From positions 1 to 64,000 of the forward strand of contig SUYA01000003.1 in assembly GCA_015060695.1 (NCBI GenBank): a stretch of 64,000 nucleotides of DNA, written 5' to 3'. The notes below the pieces were generated by a model, which had not been told where the DNA came from, ran no database searches, and was given only the letters and a program-made list of their open reading frames with translations. Below are positions 33,351-42,243 of this stretch, piece by piece. The DNA comes from Mediterranea massiliensis. Its GTDB lineage: Bacteria > Bacteroidota > Bacteroidia > Bacteroidales > Bacteroidaceae. Position numbers and translations under genes: made by a program. Every line of letters starts with the position of its first letter. The first letter of the stretch is position 1.

Positions 33351-33485
33351 ATGGGTAAGGTATTTTCGTTTATTGTTATTTTTGTGTTGTTGTTTTCTTT
33401 GGTTGCTTGTGGTAGTTCGCAGAAAGAGGTTTTGCAACGTAAAAGCGACTATTTGGAACGCGACTCGTTGATTCTTATCAAATAA
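33351..33485 (+). CDS. Very small lipoprotein, 44 residues
   Basis: The frame from the ATG at 33351 to the TAA at 33483-33485 encodes a classic lipoprotein signal (VFSFIVIFVLLFSLVAC, lipobox LVAC, Cys at residue 20) followed by only 24 mature residues, rich in charged residues (SSQKEVLQRKSDYLERDS). A purine-rich stretch AAGGGAAAAA precedes the ATG, and a consensus promoter is at 33295-33327. The mature peptide recalls short lipoproteins that coat or link the envelope, but I cannot name a family. It is followed after 71 bases by the SulP gene, which has its own -7 box at 33511-33518. Confidence 0.7.
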   Translation: MGKVFSFIVIFVLLFSLVACGSSQKEVLQRKSDYLERDSLILIK

Positions 33486-33556
33486 TTGCATTTGTTTGCA
33501 TTATTTTGCTTAATTTTGCCGCTCAATAGGTAAAATAACTGTTTTTTTAGATTGAA

Positions 33557-35245
33557 ATGAAAGCGTTCGAATTCAAACCCAAGCTTTATTCGGCTTTAAA
33601 AAATTACTCAAAAGAGTTGTTTATGGCCGATTTGATGGCTGGTATCATTGTGGGTATTGTTGCCCTTCCGTTAGCCATCGCATTCGGTATCGCCTCCGGC
33701 GTATCTCCTGAGAAAGGAATTATCACGGCTATCATTGCCGGTTTTATCATTTCCATGTTGGGTGGCAGCAAAGTACAAATTGGAGGTCCTACAGGGGCAT
33801 TCATCGTCATCATCTACGGTATTATTCAGCAGTATGGTGAAGCTGGGCTAATTGTGGCTACCCTAATGGCGGGTGTTATTCTTATTTTATTGGGTATATT
33901 CAAGTTGGGTACAGTCATTAAGTTTATCCCTTATCCTATCATTATTGGTTTTACCAGTGGTATTGCTGTTACTATTTTCACTACTCAAATTACCGATGTA
34001 TTTGGTTTGACTTTTGGAGATGAAAAGGTTCCGGGCGATTTTGTGGGTAAGTGGATGCTTTACTTCCGCCATTTCGATACTGTCAATTGGTGGAATACGG
34101 CTGTCAGCATACTTAGTATCATTATAATTGCCCTTACTCCACGTTTCTCGAAAAAGATTCCAGGTTCGTTAGTTGCCATCATTGTGGTCACTATTGTTGT
34201 CTATTTGCTGAAGATGTATGGTGGAATTACATGTATTGATACTATCGGTGATCGTTTTAGTATTCGTGCCGAACTACCTGATGCCGTAGTGCCCGATTTA
34301 AATTGGGAGGCCATTCGCGACCTCTTCCCCGTAGCTGTTACTATTGCTGTATTGGGTGCCATTGAGTCTTTGTTGTCGGCTGCTGTGGCCGATGGTGTCA
34401 TTGGCGATAAACACGACTCTAATACTGAGTTGATAGCTCAGGGGGCTGCTAATATTATTACACCGCTTTTTGGTGGTATTCCTGCTACCGGTGCCATTGC
34501 ACGAACTATGGCTAATATTAATAACGGTGGTAAATCGCCTGTGGCTGGTATGGTGCATGCCGTGGTGTTGTTGCTTATTTTGCTCTTTATGATGCCTTTG
34601 GCTCAATACATTCCTATGGGTTGTTTGGCCGGTGTATTGGTTGTTGTGTCTTACAATATGAGTGGTTGGCGAACCTTTAAAGCATTGATGAGGAATCCTA
34701 AGTCTGATGTCACTGTGTTGTTAATGACTTTCTTCTTAACCGTTATTTTCGACTTGACCATTGCCATCGAATTTGGTTTGGTTATTGCTTGTGTCTTCTT
34801 CATGCGACGAGTAATGGAGACTACCGAGATTTCGGTTATTCAAGATGAGATAGACCTTAGTAAGGAAAGTGATGTGAACATCAACGAAGAGAACCTGAGT
34901 GTGCCTCAAGGCGTAGAAGTATATGAGATTAATGGTCCTTACTTCTTTGGTATTGCAACTAAATTCGAAGAGGTGATGGCGCAGGTGGGCGATCGTCCTC
35001 GTCCGAAGGTACGTATCATCCGAATGCGTAAAGTTCCATTTATAGATTCTACCGGTATCCATAACTTGGAAAGTCTTTGTCTGATGTCTCAGAAGGAGAA
35101 GATTACCATTGTGCTGTCTGGTGTAAACGAAAAAGTACACCTTGTATTGCAGAAGTCGGGCTTTTATCAGCTGTTGGGCGAAGAAAACATTTGTCCCAAT
35201 ATCAATGTGGCATTGGAACGTGCCTCTATGTTGGTGAAAGAATGA
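33557..35245 (+). CDS. SulP-family anion transporter with STAS domain
   Basis: The 562-residue product matches SLC26/SulP transporters: an N-terminal membrane domain with about 12-14 helices starting LFMADLMAGIIVGIVALPLAIAF, the segment GGSKVQIGGPTGAF, and PLFGGIPATGAIARTMANI. A C-terminal cytoplasmic STAS domain (residues about 445-555) contains KVPFIDSTGIHNLESL. Substrates in bacteria include sulfate, bicarbonate and dicarboxylates; no neighbour indicates which. A -7 box TAatTTTG is at 33511-33518. The gene is closed by a strong hairpin at 35308-35364. Confidence 0.9.
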   Translation: MKAFEFKPKLYSALKNYSKELFMADLMAGIIVGIVALPLAIAFGIASGVSPEKGIITAIIAGFIISMLGGSKVQIGGPTGAFIVIIYGIIQQYGEAGLIVATLMAGVILILLGIFKLGTVIKFIPYPIIIGFTSGIAVTIFTTQITDVFGLTFGDEKVPGDFVGKWMLYFRHFDTVNWWNTAVSILSIIIIALTPRFSKKIPGSLVAIIVVTIVVYLLKMYGGITCIDTIGDRFSIRAELPDAVVPDLNWEAIRDLFPVAVTIAVLGAIESLLSAAVADGVIGDKHDSNTELIAQGAANIITPLFGGIPATGAIARTMANINNGGKSPVAGMVHAVVLLLILLFMMPLAQYIPMGCLAGVLVVVSYNMSGWRTFKALMRNPKSDVTVLLMTFFLTVIFDLTIAIEFGLVIACVFFMRRVMETTEISVIQDEIDLSKESDVNINEENLSVPQGVEVYEINGPYFFGIATKFEEVMAQVGDRPRPKVRIIRMRKVPFIDSTGIHNLESLCLMSQKEKITIVLSGVNEKVHLVLQKSGFYQLLGEENICPNINVALERASMLVKE

Positions 35246-35307
35246 GATTGTAATCGAAAGCCTTGTTAAGCAAAATAGTGTAAGGGCTTTATTTAAGGCC
35301 TCATGAT

Positions 35308-35364
35308 GAAACTCCCTTGCGAGGAAAACAGTTCTCTGTTTATCTTCGTGAGGGAGTTTCTTTT
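35308..35364 (+). terminator. Terminator of the SulP gene
   Basis: GAAACTCCCT (35308-35317) pairs with AGGGAGTTTC (35351-35360). Further pairing inside (GCGAGG/CTTCGT and AAACAG/CTGTTT) makes a long interrupted stem, followed by TTTT. Confidence 0.88.
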
Positions 35365-35453
35365 GCTTCAAAAGTGGGTGTTGGTCGAAGGGTTTCTTCT
35401 CTTTATATGGGTGTTTGGGTTGTGAATTTTTCCGAACATCGGGAAATGAAAGC

Positions 35454-35652
35454 GTACAATATAAATTGGGGTGCGTACAAAAAGAAATTGGGGCGCGTAC
35501 AATAAAAAAACGGGCGCGTACAATTGTGTGTTTGGCTAATCGGTCTCCAGAGTGCTTGTAGCCTCTGTTTTCTATGAAAAACGTACAATAAAAATCGGGG
35601 CGCGTACAAAAAGAAAATGGGGCGCGTACAATAAAAAAACAGCGATGTACAA
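35454..35652. repeat. Helically phased GTACAA repeat array
   Basis: Eight copies of a unit with core GCGTACAA followed by an A-rich stretch start their GTACAA at 35454, 35475, 35497, 35518, 35583, 35604, 35626 and 35647. The spacings are 21, 22, 21, then 65, then 21, 22, 21. The 65-base gap equals three further periods, so all units lie on one face of the helix. The two blocks of four correspond unit by unit, including the AAAAAGAAA variant in the second unit of each. The 22-base step breaks any reading frame, so it is a DNA-level repeat. Confidence 0.85.
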
Positions 35653-35887
35653 TTAGGAAGTAATTTGGCGGATGCTGATTTGATAAATAATACATACAGA
35701 TGGTGGCAGAGGAAGGTGAGTAGGGGAGGGGTGAAGCAAGTCATAATTGGGAGTACTTTCGGTGATAGTAAAAACAGGTTTTTGCTATCAAAAAGCGAGA
35801 AAAACGGCCAATCTGCTAACCGGCATTTTTTCAAAAAGCCTCGAAAAAAATCGAAATTCCGAGCCCTGCCGTCCGAAATGTACGCTC

Positions 35888-36063
35888 CTACCGAGCAAAC
35901 TGCGCACCTCTACCGAACAAACTCCGCACGCCTACCGAGTTTGTTGCGCACATTTCCGGCAGAAACAGTGCACCTTCCCGATGAAAACATACCATCTTCT
36001 TCCCCAAAAGGTACTATCTTTTGGGGTAAAAGGTGGTATCTTTCCCCAAAAAGGGTAGAAATC
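35888..36063. repeat. Degenerate 22-bp tandem repeat, eight units
   Basis: Units begin at 35888, 35910, 35932, 35954, 35976, 35998, 36020 and 36042, exactly 22 bases apart. The first three are close (CTACCGA, then AAAC or TTTG, then GCGCAC or CCGCAC). Later units drift to TTCCGGC, TCCCGAT and then CCCCAAAAGG-type sequence while keeping an ending like GTATCT. Units 6 to 8 contain CCCCAAAAG and CTTTTGGGG, which can pair as nine-base arms. No credible gene covers it. Confidence 0.8.
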
Positions 36064-36277
36064 AACAAATATTTACACCGTTTTGGGTGTTAAGGAAGTG
36101 TTAAATTTTAGCTTAGTTGCTTGATAACAAACGAGATAGCCCGTTTTTCGCTTTGAAATTTTCCACCAATACCTACCTTGCTCCGAAATAAGCGATTCTC
36201 AGGCCGTTCGATTATCATTTTGTCAGCAGGTGACAATTTGTCAAATAACACATTTGTTTTCCCCACCTGCCTGCATT

Positions 36278-36979
36278 TTATATCGTGGTGCAATATATTT
36301 TTGTATCTTTTTGAAGCCTTTTTTGTAACATGTCAAGGAATTCAAAACAATAACAGATAGATTCTTCTTTGAATATCCGTAGAAAAGCCGATTTTAGTGC
36401 TTGGCGGTCGGCAATAAGTGCTTGTAACCGACGTAGGCGTTCGGTATTGGGACTATCGGGAAGCCACACCTTCAAGTATCCGCCGGGGGCGTACTTCTCT
36501 GTCAAATGGGCAAGAAAACGCTTGTAGTGCCAAGGCAGGGGAGACTCTGGGGCTTGTTGCAAGCCGAATTGAATGGTGCGGCGCAAGGTGGTTTCAATAT
36601 CTAATTGGCGGTCGGCTTCGGCCACAATGCAACCGTAAAGGCTACGAGGTGGACGCTGAGCCGAAGCACGATGGTCTTCTACAGCCTCTTTCATGGTAAC
36701 TCGTTCAGTGTCAGTAAACCACTCTTTCAGACGATGGTCGGCCATTAGTATCTGGCCCGAAAGGAGATGGTGCTGACGACGGTCGCCTTCCAAACCCAAG
36801 TCGTGGTAAGCAGCAATAGTATAAACCAACCTCTGCTCAGCTTCAGGATAACACTTGGCCAAGGCCATACTTTCGGCTATCACTGTAGAAACATGGTCGG
36901 GGCCATGACCACGGTCGAAACACTGATAGCGTGGCAATATTTCAGTTTCTATATAAGTTGTCAGTTCGCTGGGAATCAT
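36278..36979 (-). CDS. HD-domain phosphohydrolase
   Basis: The 233-residue product has an HD metal-binding domain: His25/His29 in RGHGPDHV, His59-Asp60 in AAYHDLGLEG, a third His in EDHRAS and an Asp in VAEADRQLD. Such single-domain HD proteins hydrolyse phosphate esters or nucleotides; the substrate is unknown. A C-terminal extension of about 70 helical residues follows the HD core. The gene is richer in G+C than polA upstream. The region downstream of its stop (to 35246) is the phased repeat region. A terminator lies 13 bases before its ATG, so it needs its own promoter or readthrough. Confidence 0.83.
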   Translation of the reverse strand: MIPSELTTYIETEILPRYQCFDRGHGPDHVSTVIAESMALAKCYPEAEQRLVYTIAAYHDLGLEGDRRQHHLLSGQILMADHRLKEWFTDTERVTMKEAVEDHRASAQRPPRSLYGCIVAEADRQLDIETTLRRTIQFGLQQAPESPLPWHYKRFLAHLTEKYAPGGYLKVWLPDSPNTERLRRLQALIADRQALKSAFLRIFKEESICYCFEFLDMLQKRLQKDTKIYCTTI

Positions 36980-37388
36980 GGCGTAAAGGTAGTAAAAAAA
37001 AGCCGGGATACATCACGTATGCCGGCCTCTGTTTATGAAAAAGGTTTGGTTTTCTTTGTTTAGGATAGTTTTCGATTTAAGAGAGAATCTAAGGTTAGAT
37101 ATAGGTTTTATGGTTTTTCGTACTTTCAATTTGTAATCTATATTGTTTTTACTTTCTTTGTTTTTGCGCTGCAAAGGTACAAACTTTTTTGACTTGAAAG
37201 CATGTTTTATGAGGAATTATCTGTCATATTGTAAATGCAACACCCCTGCAATTGTTGTCTTTTTGCATAGTTTGCTGACAAAATAACACCCGACAAGTTT
37301 GTTCTCAGATGTTATTTCAAACAATTTGTTTGGCATTGAAAATAAGAAGTTGCTTTCTGATTGTAAGTTAAATAAAGTTATATTTAGA
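36980..37388. other. Intergenic region between HD gene and polA
   Basis: No coding frame of note is seen. It holds the small RNA candidate, its terminator, and at 37280-37320 an AAATAACA/TGTTATTT inverted repeat that may be the polA terminator. Confidence 0.6.
36993..37168 (-). ncRNA. Candidate small RNA upstream of the HD gene
   Basis: A -7 box TACCTTTG lies at 37179-37172 on the minus strand. About 170 bases later GCCGGCATAC/GTATCCCGGC (around 37025-37002) forms a strong hairpin followed by eight T residues. Between them the sequence is A-rich with no usable reading frame. The HD gene starts only 13 bases after the T-run. It is therefore either a small RNA or a leader with an attenuator for the HD gene. 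The -33 box is not a good match. Confidence 0.45.
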
Positions 37389-40226
37389 TTAATGAGCCTC
37401 TAACCAGTTGTTTCCCCACCCACAATCGGCTTTCAGAGGTACCTGCATGGGGTAGGCAGCTTCCATTTCTTCAATTACAATTTTTTCTACTATCTCCTTT
37501 TCATCGCTCGGAACGCTGAAATTCAGTTCATCGTGAACCTGTAAAATCATCTTTGCTTTCAGATTGAAAGTATCAAATCGGCTTTGAATTCGGGTCATGG
37601 CTACTTTGATAATGTCGGCGGCACTTCCTTGGATGGGGGCATTAATAGCATTGCGCTCGGCATAACCACGCACGGTAGCATTGCGTGAATTGATGTCTGG
37701 CAAGTAACGTTTGCGGTGGAAGATGGTTTCTACATAGCCTTGCTGACGCGCCACTTCGATGCTCTTTTCCATGTACTCCTTTATTTGTGGATAGGTTTCA
37801 AAGTAGCCATCAATCAGTTCGCGAGCTTCTTTCCTATCTACATTCATTCTCTCGGCCAAGCCAAAAACCGAAATGCCATAGATGATGCCAAAGTTAGCCG
37901 TTTTGGCTTTGCGTCGCATGTCGGGAGTTACTTCGTCTATTCCTATCTTATATATCTTGGCGGCAGTAGCGGCATGAATGTCGTGTCCACTTTGAAATGC
38001 TTCTATCATATTGGTGTCACCACTTAGGTGGGCCATGATGCGCAACTCTATCTGCGAGTAGTCGGCAGAAAAGAAAAGGCTATTGTCATCGGGGATGAAA
38101 GCTTTGCGTATTTCTTTTCCATCTTCGTCGCGGATGGGTATGTTCTGCAAGTTAGGATTGCTTGAACTAAGACGGCCGGTAGCGGTAACAGCCTGATTGA
38201 AGGAGGTGTGTATTCGTCCGGTACGTGGATTGATGAGTTGGGGTAGAGCATCAATATAGGTACTCAGTAGTTTCTTCAAGCCTCGATAGTCTAATATTTT
38301 ACCCACAATCTGATGTTTATTTCGTAGGCTTTCCAACACTTCTTCGTTGGTGACGTATTGGCCGGTTTTGGTCTTCTTAGGTTTTTCTACCAGATGTAAT
38401 TTACCGAATAAGATGTCGCCTACTTGTTTGGGCGAGGCAATATTAAAAGGTTCACGAGCCAATTGGTATATTTGCTGTTCTATCTCTTGAAGTCTACTCG
38501 TTAATTGGGTAGATGAAAGATGCAGGGCATTGGTATCAATGCGCACACCGTTACTTTCCAATTCAACAAGTACCGGTACCAATGGCATTTCTATTTCGTA
38601 GAATAATTTTTCAAGGCCTTGTTTCTTCAGCTCTTTTTCTAATATGTTTTTTAGTTTAAAGGTAATATCGGCATCTTCACAGGCGTATTGGTAAATCTCT
38701 TCGGGTAAAAGGTCTCGCATGTTTTTTTGATCCTTACCACGGTTACCTATCAGTTCCTCGATACGAATGGTTTGGTAGTGCAGGTAGATTTCAGCCAAGT
38801 AGTCCATATTATGGCGGAGTTCGGGTTGCAGGACGTAGTGTGCCAACATCGTGTCGAACAATGAGCCTTTTACTTTCACTCCGTAGTTGCGTAGCACAAT
38901 CATGTCGTATTTGATATTCTGTCCAATCTTTGTGATACCTTCATCTTCCAATAGTGGGCGAAACTCTTCGACGATTTTTTGTGCTTCTTCTCTGTTGGCC
39001 GGTATGGGGAAGTAGTAAGCACGATTTTCTGACTCACACAAGCTGATTCCTACCAATTCAGCATTCATTGCTTCGGTAGAGGTCGTTTCTGTGTCAAAAG
39101 CAAGAAATTTCGATGTCCTAATATTTTGAATAATCTTACTTCTTTCCTCCTTAGAATCAATAAGTTGGTACTCTGTAGCTATGGTTTTAAAGCTCTCAAG
39201 GTTTCGATTTTCTGAATCAACTGCCTCCTTGGTCGGAAAAATCGCAAACAAATCGCCTTGAACAGGAGCATTTTTCGGACTCTCTGACACTGATTGGGCA
39301 AACAGAGTACCTGCAAAGAGGTCGGGTGTGGAAGTTGAAGAAGGAGTTGGACTCTTTTTCAAAACGCGATCAATAAGTGTGCGGAATTCTAATTCCTCAA
39401 AAATTTTCCGTAACTCAGGTTCGTTGGGTTCTTCGCGAACCAAACTTTCCATGTTAAGTTCAATGGGAACATCCGTCTTGATGGTCGCCAAAAATTTAGA
39501 GAAACGAATCTGTTCTTGATTCTCTTCTACCTTTTTCTTTAAAGCTCCTTTCAGTTGGTCACAATTTTCCAATAACCCTTCGATGCTTCCAAATTGGGTA
39601 ACCAATTTTTGTGCTGTCTTTTCTCCTACACCTGGGCAACCGGGAATATTGTCCGAACTATCACCCATCAGTCCCAACATGTCGATAACTTGTTTAGTTG
39701 ATTGGATATTAAATTTGGCTTTCACCTCTTCTTCACCCATTACTTCAAATCCTCCAGAGTGCTTAGGGCGATACATATAAATATGATTGCCTACTAATTG
39801 GCCGTAATCTTTATCAGGAGTCATCATATAGGTCGTTATGCCTCGACTATTAGCTTGTGTTGCTAAAGTTCCAATTACATCATCGGCCTCAAAGCCACTT
39901 ACTTCCAGAATGGGGATACGATAAGCACGGATAATCTCTTTTATTATAGGCACACTACGACGAATGTCTTCGGGTGTTTCTTCGCGTTGAGCTTTGTATT
40001 GTTCGTAGGCTTCATGTCGGAAAGTAGGACCTGCAGGGTCGAAGGCTACTCCAATGTGGGTAGGATTCTCTTTTTTCAGCACCTCTTCTAATGTGTTGAC
40101 AAATCCCATTATAGCAGATGTGTTGAATCCTTTTGAGTTGATACGGGGATTACGGATCAATGCATAATAAGCACGGTATATCAGTGCATATGCATCGAGC
40201 AGAAACAGTTTATTGCTTGTTTTCAT
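37389..40226 (-). CDS. polA: DNA polymerase I
   Basis: The 945-residue product has all three domains. Residues about 1-290 form the 5'-3' exonuclease (LFLLDAYALIYRAYYA, SGFEADDVIGTLA, GDSSDNIPGCPGVGEKTA). Residues 340-540 form a 3'-5' exonuclease that keeps its metal-binding residues (FLAFDTETTS, ACEDADITF). The polymerase domain has DYSQIELRIMAHLSGD, RRKAKTANFGIIYG and QVHDELNF. It functions in Okazaki fragment processing and repair. It is divergent from the polyprenyl synthase. A weak hairpin, AAATAACA/TGTTATTT, about 70 bases after the stop may end the message. Confidence 0.96.
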   Translation of the reverse strand: MKTSNKLFLLDAYALIYRAYYALIRNPRINSKGFNTSAIMGFVNTLEEVLKKENPTHIGVAFDPAGPTFRHEAYEQYKAQREETPEDIRRSVPIIKEIIRAYRIPILEVSGFEADDVIGTLATQANSRGITTYMMTPDKDYGQLVGNHIYMYRPKHSGGFEVMGEEEVKAKFNIQSTKQVIDMLGLMGDSSDNIPGCPGVGEKTAQKLVTQFGSIEGLLENCDQLKGALKKKVEENQEQIRFSKFLATIKTDVPIELNMESLVREEPNEPELRKIFEELEFRTLIDRVLKKSPTPSSTSTPDLFAGTLFAQSVSESPKNAPVQGDLFAIFPTKEAVDSENRNLESFKTIATEYQLIDSKEERSKIIQNIRTSKFLAFDTETTSTEAMNAELVGISLCESENRAYYFPIPANREEAQKIVEEFRPLLEDEGITKIGQNIKYDMIVLRNYGVKVKGSLFDTMLAHYVLQPELRHNMDYLAEIYLHYQTIRIEELIGNRGKDQKNMRDLLPEEIYQYACEDADITFKLKNILEKELKKQGLEKLFYEIEMPLVPVLVELESNGVRIDTNALHLSSTQLTSRLQEIEQQIYQLAREPFNIASPKQVGDILFGKLHLVEKPKKTKTGQYVTNEEVLESLRNKHQIVGKILDYRGLKKLLSTYIDALPQLINPRTGRIHTSFNQAVTATGRLSSSNPNLQNIPIRDEDGKEIRKAFIPDDNSLFFSADYSQIELRIMAHLSGDTNMIEAFQSGHDIHAATAAKIYKIGIDEVTPDMRRKAKTANFGIIYGISVFGLAERMNVDRKEARELIDGYFETYPQIKEYMEKSIEVARQQGYVETIFHRKRYLPDINSRNATVRGYAERNAINAPIQGSAADIIKVAMTRIQSRFDTFNLKAKMILQVHDELNFSVPSDEKEIVEKIVIEEMEAAYPMQVPLKADCGWGNNWLEAH

Positions 40227-40313
40227 TTGTTATATTCTTTTTTTCTCGGTAAAAATACAAAAAAATACGCTATTAGCCGTTTTATTATTAATTTTGTACC
40301 CAAATAAACGTAA

Positions 40314-41288
40314 ATGGAATATCTATCTCTTATAAAACAACCTATTATTGCCGAATTGGAAGCGTATGAAAAGTTATTTGCGGCTTCCTTGGCAAGTTCT
40401 AACCCTTTATTGAATCAGGTTATTGCACACATCCGTCGAAAAAGCGGTAAAATGATGCGCCCCATGTTGGTGATGTTGATGGCAAAACTATATGGAGAAG
40501 TTTCGACAACTACTCATCATGCAGCAGTAGCATTAGAATTGTTGCATACAGCCAGTTTGGTGCACGATGATGTAGTGGATGAAAGTAATGAGAGACGGGG
40601 TCAACCATCAGTGAATGCGGCATTTAACAATAAAGTAGCCGTGTTAACAGGTGATTATATACTCTCTTCTGCACTCTGTCAAGTGGGACTGACAAACAAT
40701 TTTGAGATATTCAAGGTAGTCAGCCTCTTAGGACAAGAGTTGGCCGATGGCGAGTTGTTACAGCTTTCCAATGTTAGCAATACCCATTTTTCTATTGATG
40801 TTTATTTTGAAATCATACGCAAGAAGACAGCTTCATTGTTTGCAGCATGTACTAAAGCTGGTGCTCTTTCGGCTACTTCTTCTGATGAAAAGGTTGAAAA
40901 AGCACGTAAGTTTGGCGAATATATTGGGCTTTGCTTTCAAATCAAGGATGATATATTCGATTACTTTGATGATGCGGAAATAGGAAAGCCTACCGGAAAT
41001 GATATGCGTGAAGGTAAACTGACGCTACCTTTGCTCTGTGCTTTGAATATTACGCGCGATGAAAAAGCAATGGCTTTGGCTATGAAAGTGAAGAGTGGAT
41101 GTGCAACTGCCGATGAAATCGCAACTTTGGTAAGATTTACAAAAGATAATGGCGGTATTGAACAGGCTGAACAAACTATGGCTTCTTTCCGTTCGCAGGC
41201 ATTGTCTCTTTTAGCTACCGAACCTAATGATGAAGTGAAACAAGCTTTGACAGCCTACTTAGATTATGTTATCGAACGGAAGAAATAA
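40314..41288 (+). CDS. Polyprenyl diphosphate synthase
   Basis: The 324-residue product is a trans-prenyl chain elongating enzyme of the octaprenyl/nonaprenyl type, probably making the side chain of menaquinone. The first Asp-rich motif is LVHDDVVDESNERRG and the second is FQIKDDIFDYFDD, with the conserved KPTGNDMREGKLTLP after it. The start at 40314 follows a -7 box TAatTTTG at 40289-40296. Chain length cannot be told from sequence with certainty. It ends at a hairpin shared with the convergent deoC operon. Confidence 0.9.
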   Translation: MEYLSLIKQPIIAELEAYEKLFAASLASSNPLLNQVIAHIRRKSGKMMRPMLVMLMAKLYGEVSTTTHHAAVALELLHTASLVHDDVVDESNERRGQPSVNAAFNNKVAVLTGDYILSSALCQVGLTNNFEIFKVVSLLGQELADGELLQLSNVSNTHFSIDVYFEIIRKKTASLFAACTKAGALSATSSDEKVEKARKFGEYIGLCFQIKDDIFDYFDDAEIGKPTGNDMREGKLTLPLLCALNITRDEKAMALAMKVKSGCATADEIATLVRFTKDNGGIEQAEQTMASFRSQALSLLATEPNDEVKQALTAYLDYVIERKK

Positions 41289-41289
41289 A

Positions 41290-41326
41290 TAAAAAAGCGA
41301 AGCCTTAAAACTTCGCTTTTTTATTT
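41290..41326. terminator. Bidirectional terminator
   Basis: AAAAAAGCGAAG (41291-41302) pairs with CTTCGCTTTTTT (41311-41322), between the polyprenyl synthase and deoC. Confidence 0.9.
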
Positions 41327-41340
41327 ATATGGGCATAATT

Positions 41341-42243
41341 TTAGAAAAGTTTTATCTCTTTTCCTATAATCTCAGTGAGTAGGAGATTGGCCAACCGGCT
41401 AGTTCCTATGCGGAAAAGTTGGTTGTTTAGCCACTCTTCTCCCAGCACCTCTTTCACAATGGTATAGTATTTCACAGCATCACTTACAGTATTAATTCCA
41501 CCGGCTGCTTTAAAACCAATCTTATTACCAGTCTTTTTATAGTATTCTTTAATGGCCTGGCACATTACAAAAGCAGCTTCAGCTGTTGCTCCAACTTGTT
41601 CTTTTCCTGTAGATGTTTTGATGAAATCAGCGCCGGCATACATCGATAAAATCGATGCTTTTTTAATGTTTTCAGCACTTTGCAGAGTTCCTGTCTCTAA
41701 AATTACTTTTAGTAATTTATCGCGGCAAGTTTCCTTCAATTCTTGTATTTCGTCGCACATGTTTTCGTAGTCTCCACTTAAAAATTTACCTATCGGCATG
41801 ACTACATCTATCTCATCGGCGCCTTCCATGATAGCCATAGCTGTTTCTGCTACTTTTACCTCTATGAATGTTTGTGATGAGGGGAATCCTCCGGCTACAC
41901 AAACTATCTTTGTTTTTTCTACTTCGAGTGTATCTTTTACAATCTCGGCAAAGCAAGGGTAAACGCAGATTGTCGCTACATTCTTTAAATCAGGATATTC
42001 TTCATCCAACTGATTGATTTTCTCTACAAACTTCATTACCTTCTCATCGTTGTCTGTGTTGTTCAACGTAGTGAGGTCAAGGCAGTTGAAAAGGAATTTC
42101 TTGACTTCAAGTGTTTCGTTTGATGCCGCTTTGCTTTCAAGGATTGTTGCTACTTGCAAAGCAATTTCTTTGTCAATCAGTTTGTTATCGTACTTTGCTA
42201 ATGCGGCTTCGTACTTGTTTGGAGTAGATTCGTTTCTTTCCAT
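41341..42243 (-). CDS. deoC: Deoxyribose-phosphate aldolase
   Basis: DeoC cleaves 2-deoxyribose-5-phosphate to glyceraldehyde-3-phosphate and acetaldehyde. The 300-residue product has the Schiff-base lysine in ADFIKTSTGKEQVGAT, the catalytic acid region ADEIDVVMPIG, and KAAGGINTVSDA. An N-terminal extension of about 40 residues is longer than in the short E. coli-type enzymes. Its ATG overlaps the stop of the MazG-like gene by one base (TAATG). Deoxyribonucleotide salvage fits with the neighbouring nucleotide hydrolase. Confidence 0.93.
   Translation of the reverse strand: MERNESTPNKYEAALAKYDNKLIDKEIALQVATILESKAASNETLEVKKFLFNCLDLTTLNNTDNDEKVMKFVEKINQLDEEYPDLKNVATICVYPCFAEIVKDTLEVEKTKIVCVAGGFPSSQTFIEVKVAETAMAIMEGADEIDVVMPIGKFLSGDYENMCDEIQELKETCRDKLLKVILETGTLQSAENIKKASILSMYAGADFIKTSTGKEQVGATAEAAFVMCQAIKEYYKKTGNKIGFKAAGGINTVSDAVKYYTIVKEVLGEEWLNNQLFRIGTSRLANLLLTEIIGKEIKLF

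Noticed and set aside
34736..35695. Protein with a repeated IVRAPxxF motif on the minus strand
   Set aside because: The frame runs through the SulP gene in antisense and through the phased array; the repeated residues come from the DNA repeat, and the 22-base step breaks the frame in other units.
35454..36063. CRISPR array
   Set aside because: Units are direct repeats without long unique spacers; the repeat occupies most of each 21-22-base period, and no cas genes are present.
35454..36063. Plasmid-type iteron origin
   Set aside because: The 21-22-base spacing fits iterons, but there is no rep gene or partition gene nearby and the surroundings are chromosomal housekeeping genes.
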